Program-made: the position numbers and the translations under genes | Shown: positions 1 to 6,372 of the stretch, piece by piece | Layout: each line of letters opens with the position of its first letter | How positions within the stretch are numbered: position 1 is the stretch's first letter | From: JBCCZC01 sp039188505 | GTDB taxonomy: Bacteria; Pseudomonadota; Gammaproteobacteria; Xanthomonadales; SZUA-38 | NCBI GenBank assembly: GCA_039188505.1 | Contig: JBCCZC010000074.1 | Coordinates: forward strand, 1-17,017 | Reading direction: 5' to 3' | DNA: 17,017 nucleotides | Notes under the pieces: model-generated | Databases searched by the model: none | The model's input: only the letters and a program-made list of their open reading frames with translations | What the model was told of the DNA's origin: nothing

Positions 1-119
1 CGCGCTTCCGCGCACACCTTCGTCAGGGCTGCCGTCAGCGTCGTCTTGCCGTGGTCAACGTGTCCAATCGTGCCTACGTTGACGTGCGGCTTTGTACGCT
101 CAAATTTCTCTTTGGCCAT
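1..119 (-). CDS. tuf: Elongation factor Tu, N-terminal fragment
   Basis: Reading the minus strand from the ATG at 119 gives MAKEKFERTKPHVNVGTIGH, followed by VDHGKTTLTAAL and VCAEA. This is the start of the EF-Tu GTPase domain, including the P-loop GHVDHGKTT that binds GTP phosphates. EF-Tu carries aminoacyl-tRNA to the ribosome in the cytoplasm. Only about 39 codons are present; the rest lies beyond the left edge. The gene follows three tRNA genes on the same strand, as at the tufB locus of E. coli, so it is probably co-transcribed with them from the promoter near 619-647. A weak purine-rich ribosome site (GAGAG) lies about 8 bases before the ATG. The identity is secure; which tuf copy this is follows from the tRNA context. 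Confidence 0.95.
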   Translation of the reverse strand, partial: MAKEKFERTKPHVNVGTIGHVDHGKTTLTAALTKVCAEA

Positions 120-198
120 CGGTCTACTCTCAGATGAACGTCTATTTTGAAACGAATTCGTCCGGGGTCGCGCGTTACCGCTCGTCCCGGCATGAAGC

Positions 199-274
<76 letters not shown>

Positions 275-343
275 CTTGGAAAACTCAGCCGTGATACGAG
301 CTCGCTCGCTTCACGGCTGCTTTCTCCGCTCAACCGGCGAAGC

Positions 344-417
<74 letters not shown>

Positions 418-458
418 CCGTGCTGTCTCGCTCCTGCCCGCTTTCGCGAGCGTCGTCT

Positions 459-543
459 TGGTGGAGGGGGTAGGATTCGAACCTACGAAGGCATAGCCAG
501 CAGATTTACAGTCTGCCCCCGTTGACCGCTTGGGTACCCCTCC
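459..543 (-). tRNA. tRNA-Tyr (anticodon GTA)
   Basis: An 85-base class II tRNA on the minus strand has the acceptor GGAGGGG paired with CCCCTCC and an encoded ACCA end. The anticodon stem and loop CAGACTGTAAATCTG give anticodon GTA. A long variable arm follows, as expected for bacterial tRNA-Tyr. It is the first tRNA of the cluster. No tRNA-Thr(TGT) is present upstream, unlike E. coli thrU-tyrU-glyT-thrT-tufB. Confidence 0.95.
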
Positions 544-618
544 GGCAAAACAGCCCGCTATTGTGGGCAGTTCCGGTGACGACGTCAAGATTATTGGTCG
601 AGCAACAACGAGCCGCGA

Positions 619-647
619 ATTGTAGCTCGCGACTCTGGCAGCCGCAA
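619..647 (-). promoter_or_regulatory. Sigma70-type promoter of the tRNA-tuf operon
   Basis: On the minus strand the -35 TTGCGG (647-642) and -10 TACAAT (624-619) are separated by exactly 17 bases. The bases after the -10 are TCGCGGCTCG, a GC-rich discriminator of the kind seen at stable-RNA promoters under stringent (ppGpp) control; that regulation is inferred, not shown. Transcription would start near 612 and run about 70 bases before tRNA-Tyr. Confidence 0.7.
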
Positions 648-710
648 CCGTACCTGCATCACGGCAAACAACCCAGCGATTGCCCCGGGCCGCGACCACC
701 CGGGTCCGGC

Positions 711-716
711 TACACT
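711..716 (+). promoter_or_regulatory. Possible -10 element for the DUF445 gene
   Basis: TACACT lies 30 bases before the ATG at 746 and would give a short leader carrying the GCAGGGA ribosome site. No convincing -35 hexamer stands 16-18 bases upstream. The rest of 544-745 holds only this element and the divergent tRNA promoter; I see no gene in it. Confidence 0.3.
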
Positions 717-745
717 CGACCGCATCCTTTCCCGCAGGGACAGCG

Positions 746-2005
746 ATGACAACGCCTTCCAGCACCACCCCCGCGGTCGACGCCGCACTTCGTGAAGCCG
801 GGCTTGCCCGGATGAAGACCATTCCGCTCCTGCTGCTGGGCCTCATGGTCCTGCTCGTGATCGCGGCCCAGTGGCTCCCCGATGCCGCCCTACGCGGCTA
901 CGTCGTTGCCTTTGCAGAGGCGGCGATCGTCGGCGGCCTGGCCGACTGGTTCGCCGTCACCGCGCTGTTCCGACACCCGCTCGGGATCCCGGTACCGCAC
1001 ACGGCAATCATTCCTCGCCGGAAGGATCAGCTGGCCGAGAGCCTCGCGGAGTTCGTCGATTCCCACTTCCTGACCGCCGCCACCCTCGGCGCCCACCTGG
1101 AAGACACCGACGTCGCCGGCGCCCTCGCGCGCTGGAGCCTCCGCCACCGCGACGATCTCGCCGACGCGGGCGTGCGCCTGGCGCGCTGGGCCGTCGATTC
1201 GCTGCGCGATTCCGACTATCGGCGGTATCTGCACGAAAAGCTGCTCGGCAAGTTCGATGGAGGCGACCTGGCGCCGGTCACGGGCCGCCTGCTCGAGCTG
1301 ATGATTGCCAACCGTCAGCATCAGGCCCTGCTGACCGAGCTGCTCCGGACGACCAGTGCATCGCTCGACGCCAATCGCGACCAGATCCGCGACCAGATCC
1401 AGAGTGACAGCCCCTGGTGGCTACCGGGCTTCATCGACGACAAGATCTACGATCAGATGGTCGAACGCATCCAGACCCAGCTCCTGGCCATGGTGCTCGA
1501 CCCGCGCCACGACCTGCGCCAGCGGCTCGACGCGTCCCTCGGAGAGCTCGCCCAGCGACTGCAGCACGATCCAACGCTGCGGCAGCGCTTTGCCGAAGCC
1601 GGGGCGAAGCTCCGCGACGATGCCACCGTCCAGGCCTACCTTGCCGAACTGCTGGAATCGATCGGCGAGATCTTCCGCCGCGAGCTCGATGTTCCCCGGG
1701 GCACGGTGCACCGGGCCATTCGCGCGGCCGTCGGGCGCATGGCGATCGGCGCCCTTCGCGACGACGCGCTCCGCGAACGCTTCGATCAGTCCTTCAAGCG
1801 GGGGATCCTCTACGCCATCACGACCCAGGGCGCGCCGCTCACCGGGGTGATCACGCGCACCGTGCAGCAGTGGGACGGCGTCGAGACCGCCCACCGCATC
1901 GAGCTCCAGGTCGGCAAGGATCTCCAGTACATCCGGATCAACGGCACCCTGGTCGGCGGGTTCATCGGCCTCATCCTCCACGCGGCGACGTCCGTGCTCG
2001 GATGA
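746..2005 (+). CDS. DUF445 (YjiN-like) membrane-anchored protein
   Basis: The 419-residue product has the DUF445 layout. A hydrophobic segment near residues 24-41 is followed by the family block AEAAIVGGLADWFAVTALF and RHPLGIPVPHTAIIP. A long, charged helical region comes next (about 95-390), and a second hydrophobic segment closes the protein (TLVGGFIGLILHAATSVLG). Such proteins are thought to have both ends at the inner membrane with the helical body between them; their biochemical role is unknown. I chose the ATG at 746 because GCAGGGA stands 5 bases before it; the frame is open back to 680 but that extension has no family features. The gene is divergent from the tRNA-tuf operon, and its stop codon directly abuts that of the convergent GFA-type gene. 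Family assignment is by motif recognition. Confidence 0.85.
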   Translation: MTTPSSTTPAVDAALREAGLARMKTIPLLLLGLMVLLVIAAQWLPDAALRGYVVAFAEAAIVGGLADWFAVTALFRHPLGIPVPHTAIIPRRKDQLAESLAEFVDSHFLTAATLGAHLEDTDVAGALARWSLRHRDDLADAGVRLARWAVDSLRDSDYRRYLHEKLLGKFDGGDLAPVTGRLLELMIANRQHQALLTELLRTTSASLDANRDQIRDQIQSDSPWWLPGFIDDKIYDQMVERIQTQLLAMVLDPRHDLRQRLDASLGELAQRLQHDPTLRQRFAEAGAKLRDDATVQAYLAELLESIGEIFRRELDVPRGTVHRAIRAAVGRMAIGALRDDALRERFDQSFKRGILYAITTQGAPLTGVITRTVQQWDGVETAHRIELQVGKDLQYIRINGTLVGGFIGLILHAATSVLG

Positions 2006-2419
2006 TCAGTCGTCGATCGGCGGCGCGGACAGGTGCGCAAGGTCGGCCGCGCTGTCCTCCCAGTTCTGCCCGTCGAAGTCCTCGATTGTGACGCGGAACG
2101 GGACGGGCTCGTCGATGCAACGCAGGTTGACGCTGATCCCGTCCGGATTCGACCGGGGCCGATAGAACGACTTGACCCCGCAGTGGCTGCAGAACCAGTG
2201 CTTCGCCACGCCGGTGTTGAAGGTGTAGCAGGACAGTTCGCCCTGGCCCTCAAGCAGTCGAAACCGCGCCGCCGGCACGATCAGATGCAGGAATCCCACC
2301 TTCGAGCAGAGGGAACAGTTGCACCGCTGGACCGTCACTGCGGGGGCGACGTCGACCTCGAAGCGCACGCGACCGCAGTGGCAACCGCCCGTCGCCGTGA
2401 CCCTTGCCGCTGCCGCCAT
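2006..2419 (-). CDS. GFA-family (CENP-V/GFA domain) zinc-binding protein
   Basis: The 137-residue product shows the cysteine pattern of the GFA fold: GGCHCG (C13, C15), CNCSLC (C33, C35, C38) and CSHCG (C77, C80). In this family the cysteines hold a structural zinc and a second, looser metal or thiol site. The founding member was described as activating the glutathione-formaldehyde adduct, but most homologues have no proven substrate, so I give no gene symbol. AAGGAGT lies 5 bases before the ATG and fixes the start. A good promoter lies at 2455-2483 on the same strand. The stop codon touches the DUF445 stop with no intervening base, so the two genes converge without room for a terminator between them. 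Confidence 0.85.
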   Translation of the reverse strand: MAAAARVTATGGCHCGRVRFEVDVAPAVTVQRCNCSLCSKVGFLHLIVPAARFRLLEGQGELSCYTFNTGVAKHWFCSHCGVKSFYRPRSNPDGISVNLRCIDEPVPFRVTIEDFDGQNWEDSAADLAHLSAPPIDD

Positions 2420-2454
2420 GTCGACTCCTTGTCCATGCCCCCGGGGAGCGCTCG

Positions 2455-2483
2455 GGTATACTGCGCCGCAACGATGCTGGCAA
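2455..2483 (-). promoter_or_regulatory. Promoter of the GFA-family gene
   Basis: The minus strand has TTGCCA (2483-2478), a 17-base spacer and TATACC (2460-2455). Transcription would start near 2448, leaving about 28 leader bases that include the AAGGAGT ribosome site. The -35 lies at the start of the divergent transglycosylase leader, and the TATA core is shared with that gene's possible -10. Confidence 0.6.
2457..2462 (+). promoter_or_regulatory. Possible -10 element of the lytic transglycosylase gene
   Basis: TATACT overlaps the TATA of the divergent GFA promoter. It would place the transcription start near 2470, 25 bases before the preferred ATG at 2495. The only -35-like hexamer, TTGTCC at 2429, is 22 bases away, which is too far, so this may be a weak or activator-dependent promoter. 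Confidence 0.35.
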
Positions 2484-2494
2484 GAGCGTGCGCC

Positions 2495-3133
2495 ATGCGC
2501 TGGATGTTCACCCTACTGCTCGCCCTCGCCGCCGTCCCGGCGGATGCGGGAAATATATATAAGTACGTCGACGCCAACGGCGTGGTGACCTATACCAACA
2601 TCCGCCCGACGCACCGGAACTACGCCGTAGTGAACTTGAAGTGTCGCAACTGCGGCTGGCAGCGGCAGGTCAACTGGGCGAACGTGCCGCTCAACCTCGA
2701 CGCCTTCACGCCGGAAATCCTTGCCGCCGCCCGCAGCAACGGGCTCTCGGAAGCCGTTCTCCGCGCAATCATCCACGCGGAATCGTCCTTCCGCCCACGC
2801 GCCGAGTCGGACATGGGGGCCCAGGGGCTCATGCAGCTGATGCCGGCCACGGCCCGTCGCTACGGCGTGGCGAGCCCGTTCGATCCGGCCGAGAACATTC
2901 GCGGCGGCGCCGCCTACCTCGTTTTTCTCATGGATCGCTACGACGGACAGCTGAAGCTGGCCGCAGCGGCCTACAACGCCGGCGAAGGCGCCGTGGATCG
3001 CTTCGGCGGCATTCCGCCGTACGAGGAAACGCGGAACTTCGTGGCGCGAGTCGAGATCCTCGAGCGTCGCTATCAGCGGGCGCTCGCCCGCAACACGGGT
3101 GGCGGCACGGGCCAGCGCGCCGCACCCCGGTGA
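2495..3133 (+). CDS. Exported lytic transglycosylase, DUF4124 plus SLT domain
   Basis: The 212-residue product starts with a signal peptide (MRWMFTLLLALAAVPADA, cut before G19). A DUF4124-like segment follows (IYKYVDANGVVTYTN, about 21-35), then a C-terminal soluble lytic transglycosylase domain of the GH23 type (about 75-195). Its motifs are AESSF with the catalytic acid E96, GLMQLMP at 111-117 and AAYNAGEGAV at 158-167. Such enzymes cut peptidoglycan between MurNAc and GlcNAc in the periplasm, leaving 1,6-anhydro ends. A CRNCG pair (C50, C53) lies between the two domains. The frame is open much further upstream, but the earlier ATG at 2474 lacks a ribosome site and sits almost at the predicted transcript start. 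AAGAG stands 8 bases before 2495. The stop overlaps the next gene's start. Confidence 0.85.
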   Translation: MRWMFTLLLALAAVPADAGNIYKYVDANGVVTYTNIRPTHRNYAVVNLKCRNCGWQRQVNWANVPLNLDAFTPEILAAARSNGLSEAVLRAIIHAESSFRPRAESDMGAQGLMQLMPATARRYGVASPFDPAENIRGGAAYLVFLMDRYDGQLKLAAAAYNAGEGAVDRFGGIPPYEETRNFVARVEILERRYQRALARNTGGGTGQRAAPR

Positions 3134-3672
3134 TCCCCAAACCGATCCGCGTCGTCGAGGGCGATATCACGCGCCTGACCGTGGACGCGATCGTGAACGC
3201 CGCGAATTCGACCCTGCTCGGCGGCGGCGGCGTCGACGGTGCGATCCACCGTGCCGCCGGCCCCGACCTCCTCGCTCACTGTCGAACGCTCGGCGGCTGC
3301 CCGACCGGTGAGGCGCGGATCACCCCGGCGTTCAAGCTGCCATGCCGCCATGTCATCCACACGGTTGGGCCTGTCTGGAAGGGTGGCGGTGCAGGCGAAC
3401 CGGAAGCCCTCGCAAGCTGCCATCGTGAAGCACTAGGGCTGGCGGCAGAGGCTGACGCAAGAACAATTGCCTTTCCGGCGATCAGCTGTGGCGTCTACGG
3501 CTATCCGGTGCCAGCAGCGGCAGCCGTTGCCGTGGCCACCGTGCATGGCTGGCTGGCAGCGCATCCCCGTGAACTCGCGGTGACCTTCGTCGGGTTCAGC
3601 GCGACCGTTGCGGACATCTTCGCCGCGGCGGTTCGTCGACGCGACGGGCACATGCAGGGCACGGGGCGTTGA
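3130..3672 (+). CDS. Macro-domain protein, probable O-acetyl-ADP-ribose deacetylase
   Basis: The 180-residue product is a single macro domain of the MacroD/YmdB type. It has VVEGDITRLTVDAIVNAANS near the start, the loop GGGGVDGAIHRAAG, which carries the family's catalytic aspartate, then GEARITPAF, VIHTVGPVW, and the second substrate loop SCGVYGYP. Enzymes of this type bind ADP-ribose and hydrolyse O-acetyl-ADP-ribose or remove mono-ADP-ribose from acidic residues in the cytoplasm. The start is GTG at 3130, overlapping the transglycosylase stop (GTGA), which suggests translational coupling. The open frame extends upstream to 2641 inside the other gene, but the macro fold begins right after this GTG. 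Pairing a cytoplasmic ADP-ribose hydrolase with a periplasmic cell-wall enzyme is not an obvious functional unit. Confidence 0.85.
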   Translation: MIPKPIRVVEGDITRLTVDAIVNAANSTLLGGGGVDGAIHRAAGPDLLAHCRTLGGCPTGEARITPAFKLPCRHVIHTVGPVWKGGGAGEPEALASCHREALGLAAEADARTIAFPAISCGVYGYPVPAAAAVAVATVHGWLAAHPRELAVTFVGFSATVADIFAAAVRRRDGHMQGTGR

Positions 3673-3718
3673 CGCCCGTACCGGTGTAATTGGGCTCAAG
3701 ATCAAAACGAACCTCTGC

Positions 3719-4447
3719 ATGCCCTTCGTCTTCGGCCTCGCGCTCGCCCTCCTGGGCGGCTTCACGGCCCTGCAACCGCTCCAGCTCCCGCTGCTCGCCT
3801 GGCTCGCCGGCGTCTACGTCATCCTGTGGCTCTACGGATTGGTCGTGGATGATACGCGCGTCAGCAGCGTGCTGTGGGGACCCACGATCGCCGCCGGCGC
3901 GTGGCTCGGGCTCTGGCTTGGCGAAGGCGGCGCTAGCCCAGCGAACCTGCTCATCTGCAGTCTGGCGACCGCCTGGGCGCTCAAGACCGCGGCAATCAGC
4001 TGGCTGAGCGGCACCGAATCAACTCGCATCGACGGCCTGCGCGCCGCGGCCGGCAGTCGCTGGCCGGCAGTCGCACTCCTGCGCGTACACCTCCCCCAGG
4101 CGCTCCTTGCGTGGGTGCTGACCGCGCCGATCGTGGCGGCCCTGGGCGCGGGCTGGGATCCGTCACTCTCGCCCCTGCACTGGGTCGGACTGGGCTTCTG
4201 GGCCGCGGGAATCCTGCTGCAGTCCCACGGAGAGATCACCCGCGGCGACCGGTTGCTTGCGCCGCTCCGCTGCACGCTTGCCCATTGGGGTTTCGGCTGC
4301 TTCGCAGCGGCCGCTGGTCGTGCCGAGTTTCTGATCGTTCCCGCTCTCGTGACCGTTGCAACCTATGCTCACGAACAGATCCGCGAGCGCCGCGCGCGCG
4401 CCTCGCGGCCCCTCGCCCTCGCCTTCGCACTCAGCGCCGACGGCTGA
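3719..4447 (+). CDS. Divergent DUF1295-like multi-pass membrane protein
   Basis: The 242-residue product is strongly hydrophobic, with about six membrane segments starting at MPFVFGLALALLGG. Two stretches recall the DUF1295 / steroid 5-alpha-reductase-like family: DDTRVSSVLWGPTIAAGAW near residue 43, where the family has a conserved D-x5-WG element, and a middle part where a charged, G-W-containing segment precedes LLRVHLPQALLAWVLTAPI. The family's C-terminal NADPH-side motif (S-R-H-P-N-Y-x-G-E) is not visible. The protein is therefore either a degenerate relative or a different family with similar spacing. The ATG at 3719 has no good ribosome site; upstream in-frame codons encode no hydrophobic sequence and overlap the macro gene. 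It lies 46 bases after the macro gene and may be in the same transcript. Confidence 0.6.
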   Translation: MPFVFGLALALLGGFTALQPLQLPLLAWLAGVYVILWLYGLVVDDTRVSSVLWGPTIAAGAWLGLWLGEGGASPANLLICSLATAWALKTAAISWLSGTESTRIDGLRAAAGSRWPAVALLRVHLPQALLAWVLTAPIVAALGAGWDPSLSPLHWVGLGFWAAGILLQSHGEITRGDRLLAPLRCTLAHWGFGCFAAAAGRAEFLIVPALVTVATYAHEQIRERRARASRPLALAFALSADG

Positions 4448-4471
4448 AGGTCACTCGCCCACCGGTCAACG

Positions 4472-4500
4472 GTGAAAAACGAGCCATGCCTCGTTAAAAT
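4472..4500 (+). promoter_or_regulatory. Probable promoter of the etfBA operon
   Basis: GTGAAA (4472-4477) and TAAAAT (4495-4500) are separated by 17 bases. Transcription would begin near 4507, leaving an untranslated leader of about 160 bases. This is the best sigma70-like pair in the 4448-4668 gap. A perfect inverted repeat fills the spacer. Confidence 0.5.
4478..4495 (+). repeat. Perfect 6-base inverted repeat inside the etfB promoter
   Basis: AACGAG, six bases (CCATGC), then CTCGTT. The arms are exact reverse complements and occupy the whole spacer between the -35 and -10 hexamers, where a bound repressor would block RNA polymerase. The element is flanked by A residues on both sides, so it could alternatively be a weak terminator hairpin, better for minus-strand transcription. 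Confidence 0.45.
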
Positions 4501-4502
4501 CA

Positions 4503-4635
4503 CGAGCCGGACGCGGCCAGGCACCGTTTAGACGCTGCCCTCGCGCCCAGGTCGGACGACTTCCGTCCGGCGAGATTCCCGGCTCGCGATGATCCGACGG
4601 CCTTCCGACGGCCCGTCGCGAAGCCCCTCGCGGGG
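4503..4635 (+). other. Structured 5' leader of etfBA
   Basis: Within the predicted leader, CGAGCCGG (4503-4510) is complementary to CCGGCTCG (4579-4586). The intervening part contains the perfect hairpin CGGACG-ACTTC-CGTCCG (4553-4569). A ten-base direct repeat TCCGACGGCC follows at 4593 and 4604 with a one-base gap. The hairpin CCCC-TCGC-GGGG (4624-4635) then stands about 20 bases before the GGAG ribosome site. No known riboswitch or RNA family was recognised; the pairings may partly reflect the GC-rich composition. Confidence 0.3.
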
Positions 4636-4668
4636 TCCCACCCGCGGAGCACAACGGAGCATTCTTGC

Positions 4669-5415
4669 ATGAAGATTCTTGTGGCACTCAAGCGCGTGGT
4701 CGACTACAACGTCCGCGTGCAGGTCAAACCCGACGGCACGGGCGTTGCCATCGATGGGGTCAAGATGAGCATCAACCCCTTCGACGAGATCGCGCTCGAG
4801 GAGGCCCTGCGCATCCGCGAAGCCGGCGGCGCCGAAGAGGTGATCGTCGTCTCTATCGGCGCCAGCGAGGCCCAGCAGCAGCTGCGGACCGGCCTGGCGA
4901 TGGGCGCCGACCGCGCCATCCTGGTGACCGCCGACGGCCCGCTCGTGCCGCTGGATGCGGCGCGCACCCTGCTCAAGCTGGTCGAACGCGAGGAGCCGGG
5001 GCTGGTGATTCTGGGCAAGCAGGCCATCGACGACGACTGCAACCAGACCGGCCAGATGCTGGCGGCGCTCTGGGGCCGCCCGCAGGCCACCTTCGCCTCC
5101 GAGGTCGATCTCGCCGGCGGCGCGGCTACGGTGGTTCGAGAAGTCGATGCCGGCCTCGAGACCATCGAGGTTGACCTTCCCGCGGTGCTGACGACCGACC
5201 TGCGCCTGAACGAACCGCGCTTCGTCAAACTCCCCGAGATCATGAAGGCCAAACGCAAGCCGCTCGAGGAGATCGCAATCGCTGACCTGGGCGTCGAACC
5301 CGCGGGTGTCATCCGCGAAACACATTTCGCACCCCCCGCAAAGCGGGAGAAGGGCATCATGGTCGAGGACGTCGACCAGCTGCTGGGTGCGCTGAAGGAC
5401 AAGGGGCTGCTCTGA
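4669..5415 (+). CDS. etfB: Electron transfer flavoprotein, beta subunit
   Basis: The 248-residue product is a full-length EtfB. It opens with MKILVALKRVVDYNVRV and SINPFDEIALEEALR. The AMP-binding part includes GKQAIDDDCNQTGQMLA (116-132). The family signature runs from VDLPAVLTTDLRLNEP to FVKLPEIMKAKRKP (168-199), which includes the loop that contacts partner dehydrogenases. With EtfA it forms a heterodimer that takes electrons from acyl-CoA and related dehydrogenases and passes them through FAD to ETF:quinone oxidoreductase. GGAG lies 9 bases before the ATG. The stop overlaps the etfA start by one base (TGATG), so the two subunits are translationally coupled. A possible promoter and structured leader lie upstream. 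No ETF:quinone oxidoreductase or dehydrogenase gene is in the window. Confidence 0.97.
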   Translation: MKILVALKRVVDYNVRVQVKPDGTGVAIDGVKMSINPFDEIALEEALRIREAGGAEEVIVVSIGASEAQQQLRTGLAMGADRAILVTADGPLVPLDAARTLLKLVEREEPGLVILGKQAIDDDCNQTGQMLAALWGRPQATFASEVDLAGGAATVVREVDAGLETIEVDLPAVLTTDLRLNEPRFVKLPEIMKAKRKPLEEIAIADLGVEPAGVIRETHFAPPAKREKGIMVEDVDQLLGALKDKGLL

Positions 5416-6359
5416 TGAACAAGATCCTGATTCTCGCCGACCACGACGGCAGCACGCTCGGACCGGCCACCGCGAAGACCGTTGCCGGGGCCGCGGCCAT
5501 CGGTGGCGACATCGACGTCGTCGTCCTCGCCGAGTCCGGCGCCGCGATCGCCGCGGAAGCCGCAACGCTCGAGGGCGTGACCCGTGCACTTCACGTGGAC
5601 GCGCCGCACAACGCTGCCCCGCTTGCCGCCGTTGCCGCGCCGCAGCTGGCTGCCCTGATGGCCAATGGCTACACGCACCTTCTTGCCGGCAGCACCACCT
5701 ACGGCAAGGACGTCCTGCCGAGGGCCGCAGCCCTCCTGGGCGTGCCGCAGGTCAGCGACATCATGGCCGTCGATGGGCCGCGCGCATTCAAGCGCCCGAT
5801 CTACGCCGGCAACGCCATCGTCTCCGTCGAGGTGGACGGTGACGGCCCCGTCGTCGGGACGATCCGCGCCGCGTCGTTCAAGGCCGCCACCACGGGGGAC
5901 GCCGCCCCGGTCGAAGCGACGACCGTCAGCGCCGACATTCCAGAACACACTCGCTACGTGAAGCTCGAGGCCTCCGGCGGCGACCGCCCGGACCTAGCAT
6001 CCGCGCCACGCGTCGTCTCCGGCGGCCGCGCCCTCGGCAGCGCCGAGAACTTCGACCTGATCTACAAGATGGCCGACACCATGAACGCCGGAGTCGGCGC
6101 CTCTCGCGCCGCCGTCGACGCGGGCTACGTGCCGAACGAGCTGCAGGTCGGGCAGACCGGAAAGATCATTGCGCCGGAGCTGTACGTCGCGATCGGCATC
6201 TCCGGTGCGATCCAGCACCTGACCGGTATCAAGGATGCCGGCACGATCGTCGCGATCAACAAGGACGCCGACGCCCCGATCTTCGAGGTGTCGGACATCG
6301 GCCTGGTCGCCGACCTCTTCCAGGTTGTCCCGGAGATCACCGGCAAGCTCGGCGGCTGA
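5415..6359 (+). CDS. etfA: Electron transfer flavoprotein, alpha subunit
   Basis: The 314-residue product is a complete EtfA. The N-terminal domain (1 to about 185) contains HLLAGSTTYGKDVLPRAAA and VPQVSDIMAVDG. The C-terminal FAD domain contains RVVSGGRALGS (199-209), GVGASRAAVDAGYVPNELQV (226-245), GQTGKIIAPELYVAIGISGA (246-265) and IQHLTG. This is the FAD-binding signature block of the family, and it closes with IVAINKDADAPIFEVSDIG. EtfA holds the redox-active FAD, while EtfB holds AMP. The ATG overlaps the last base of the etfB stop codon. The next gene begins 13 bases after the etfA stop, so it is probably in the same transcript. Confidence 0.97.
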   Translation: MNKILILADHDGSTLGPATAKTVAGAAAIGGDIDVVVLAESGAAIAAEAATLEGVTRALHVDAPHNAAPLAAVAAPQLAALMANGYTHLLAGSTTYGKDVLPRAAALLGVPQVSDIMAVDGPRAFKRPIYAGNAIVSVEVDGDGPVVGTIRAASFKAATTGDAAPVEATTVSADIPEHTRYVKLEASGGDRPDLASAPRVVSGGRALGSAENFDLIYKMADTMNAGVGASRAAVDAGYVPNELQVGQTGKIIAPELYVAIGISGAIQHLTGIKDAGTIVAINKDADAPIFEVSDIGLVADLFQVVPEITGKLGG

Positions 6360-6372
6360 GCGGGGCGGCGCC

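Noticed and set aside
544..680. Search for a fourth tRNA (thrU position) upstream of tRNA-Tyr
   Set aside because: No cloverleaf is present; the region holds the operon promoter instead.
871..1407. Arg/Pro-rich open frames in other frames inside the DUF445 gene
   Set aside because: Shadow frames of a GC-rich coding region, with no ribosome site and no domain.
4478..4500. Palindrome with flanking A/T runs as a terminator of the DUF1295-like gene
   Set aside because: The stem is only six bases and moderately AT-rich, and on the plus strand it is followed by A residues rather than T.
4528..5948. Long minus-strand open frames opposite etfB and etfA
   Set aside because: etfB and etfA are unmistakable. 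The antisense translations are low-complexity Arg/Gly/Asp-rich sequence without motifs.
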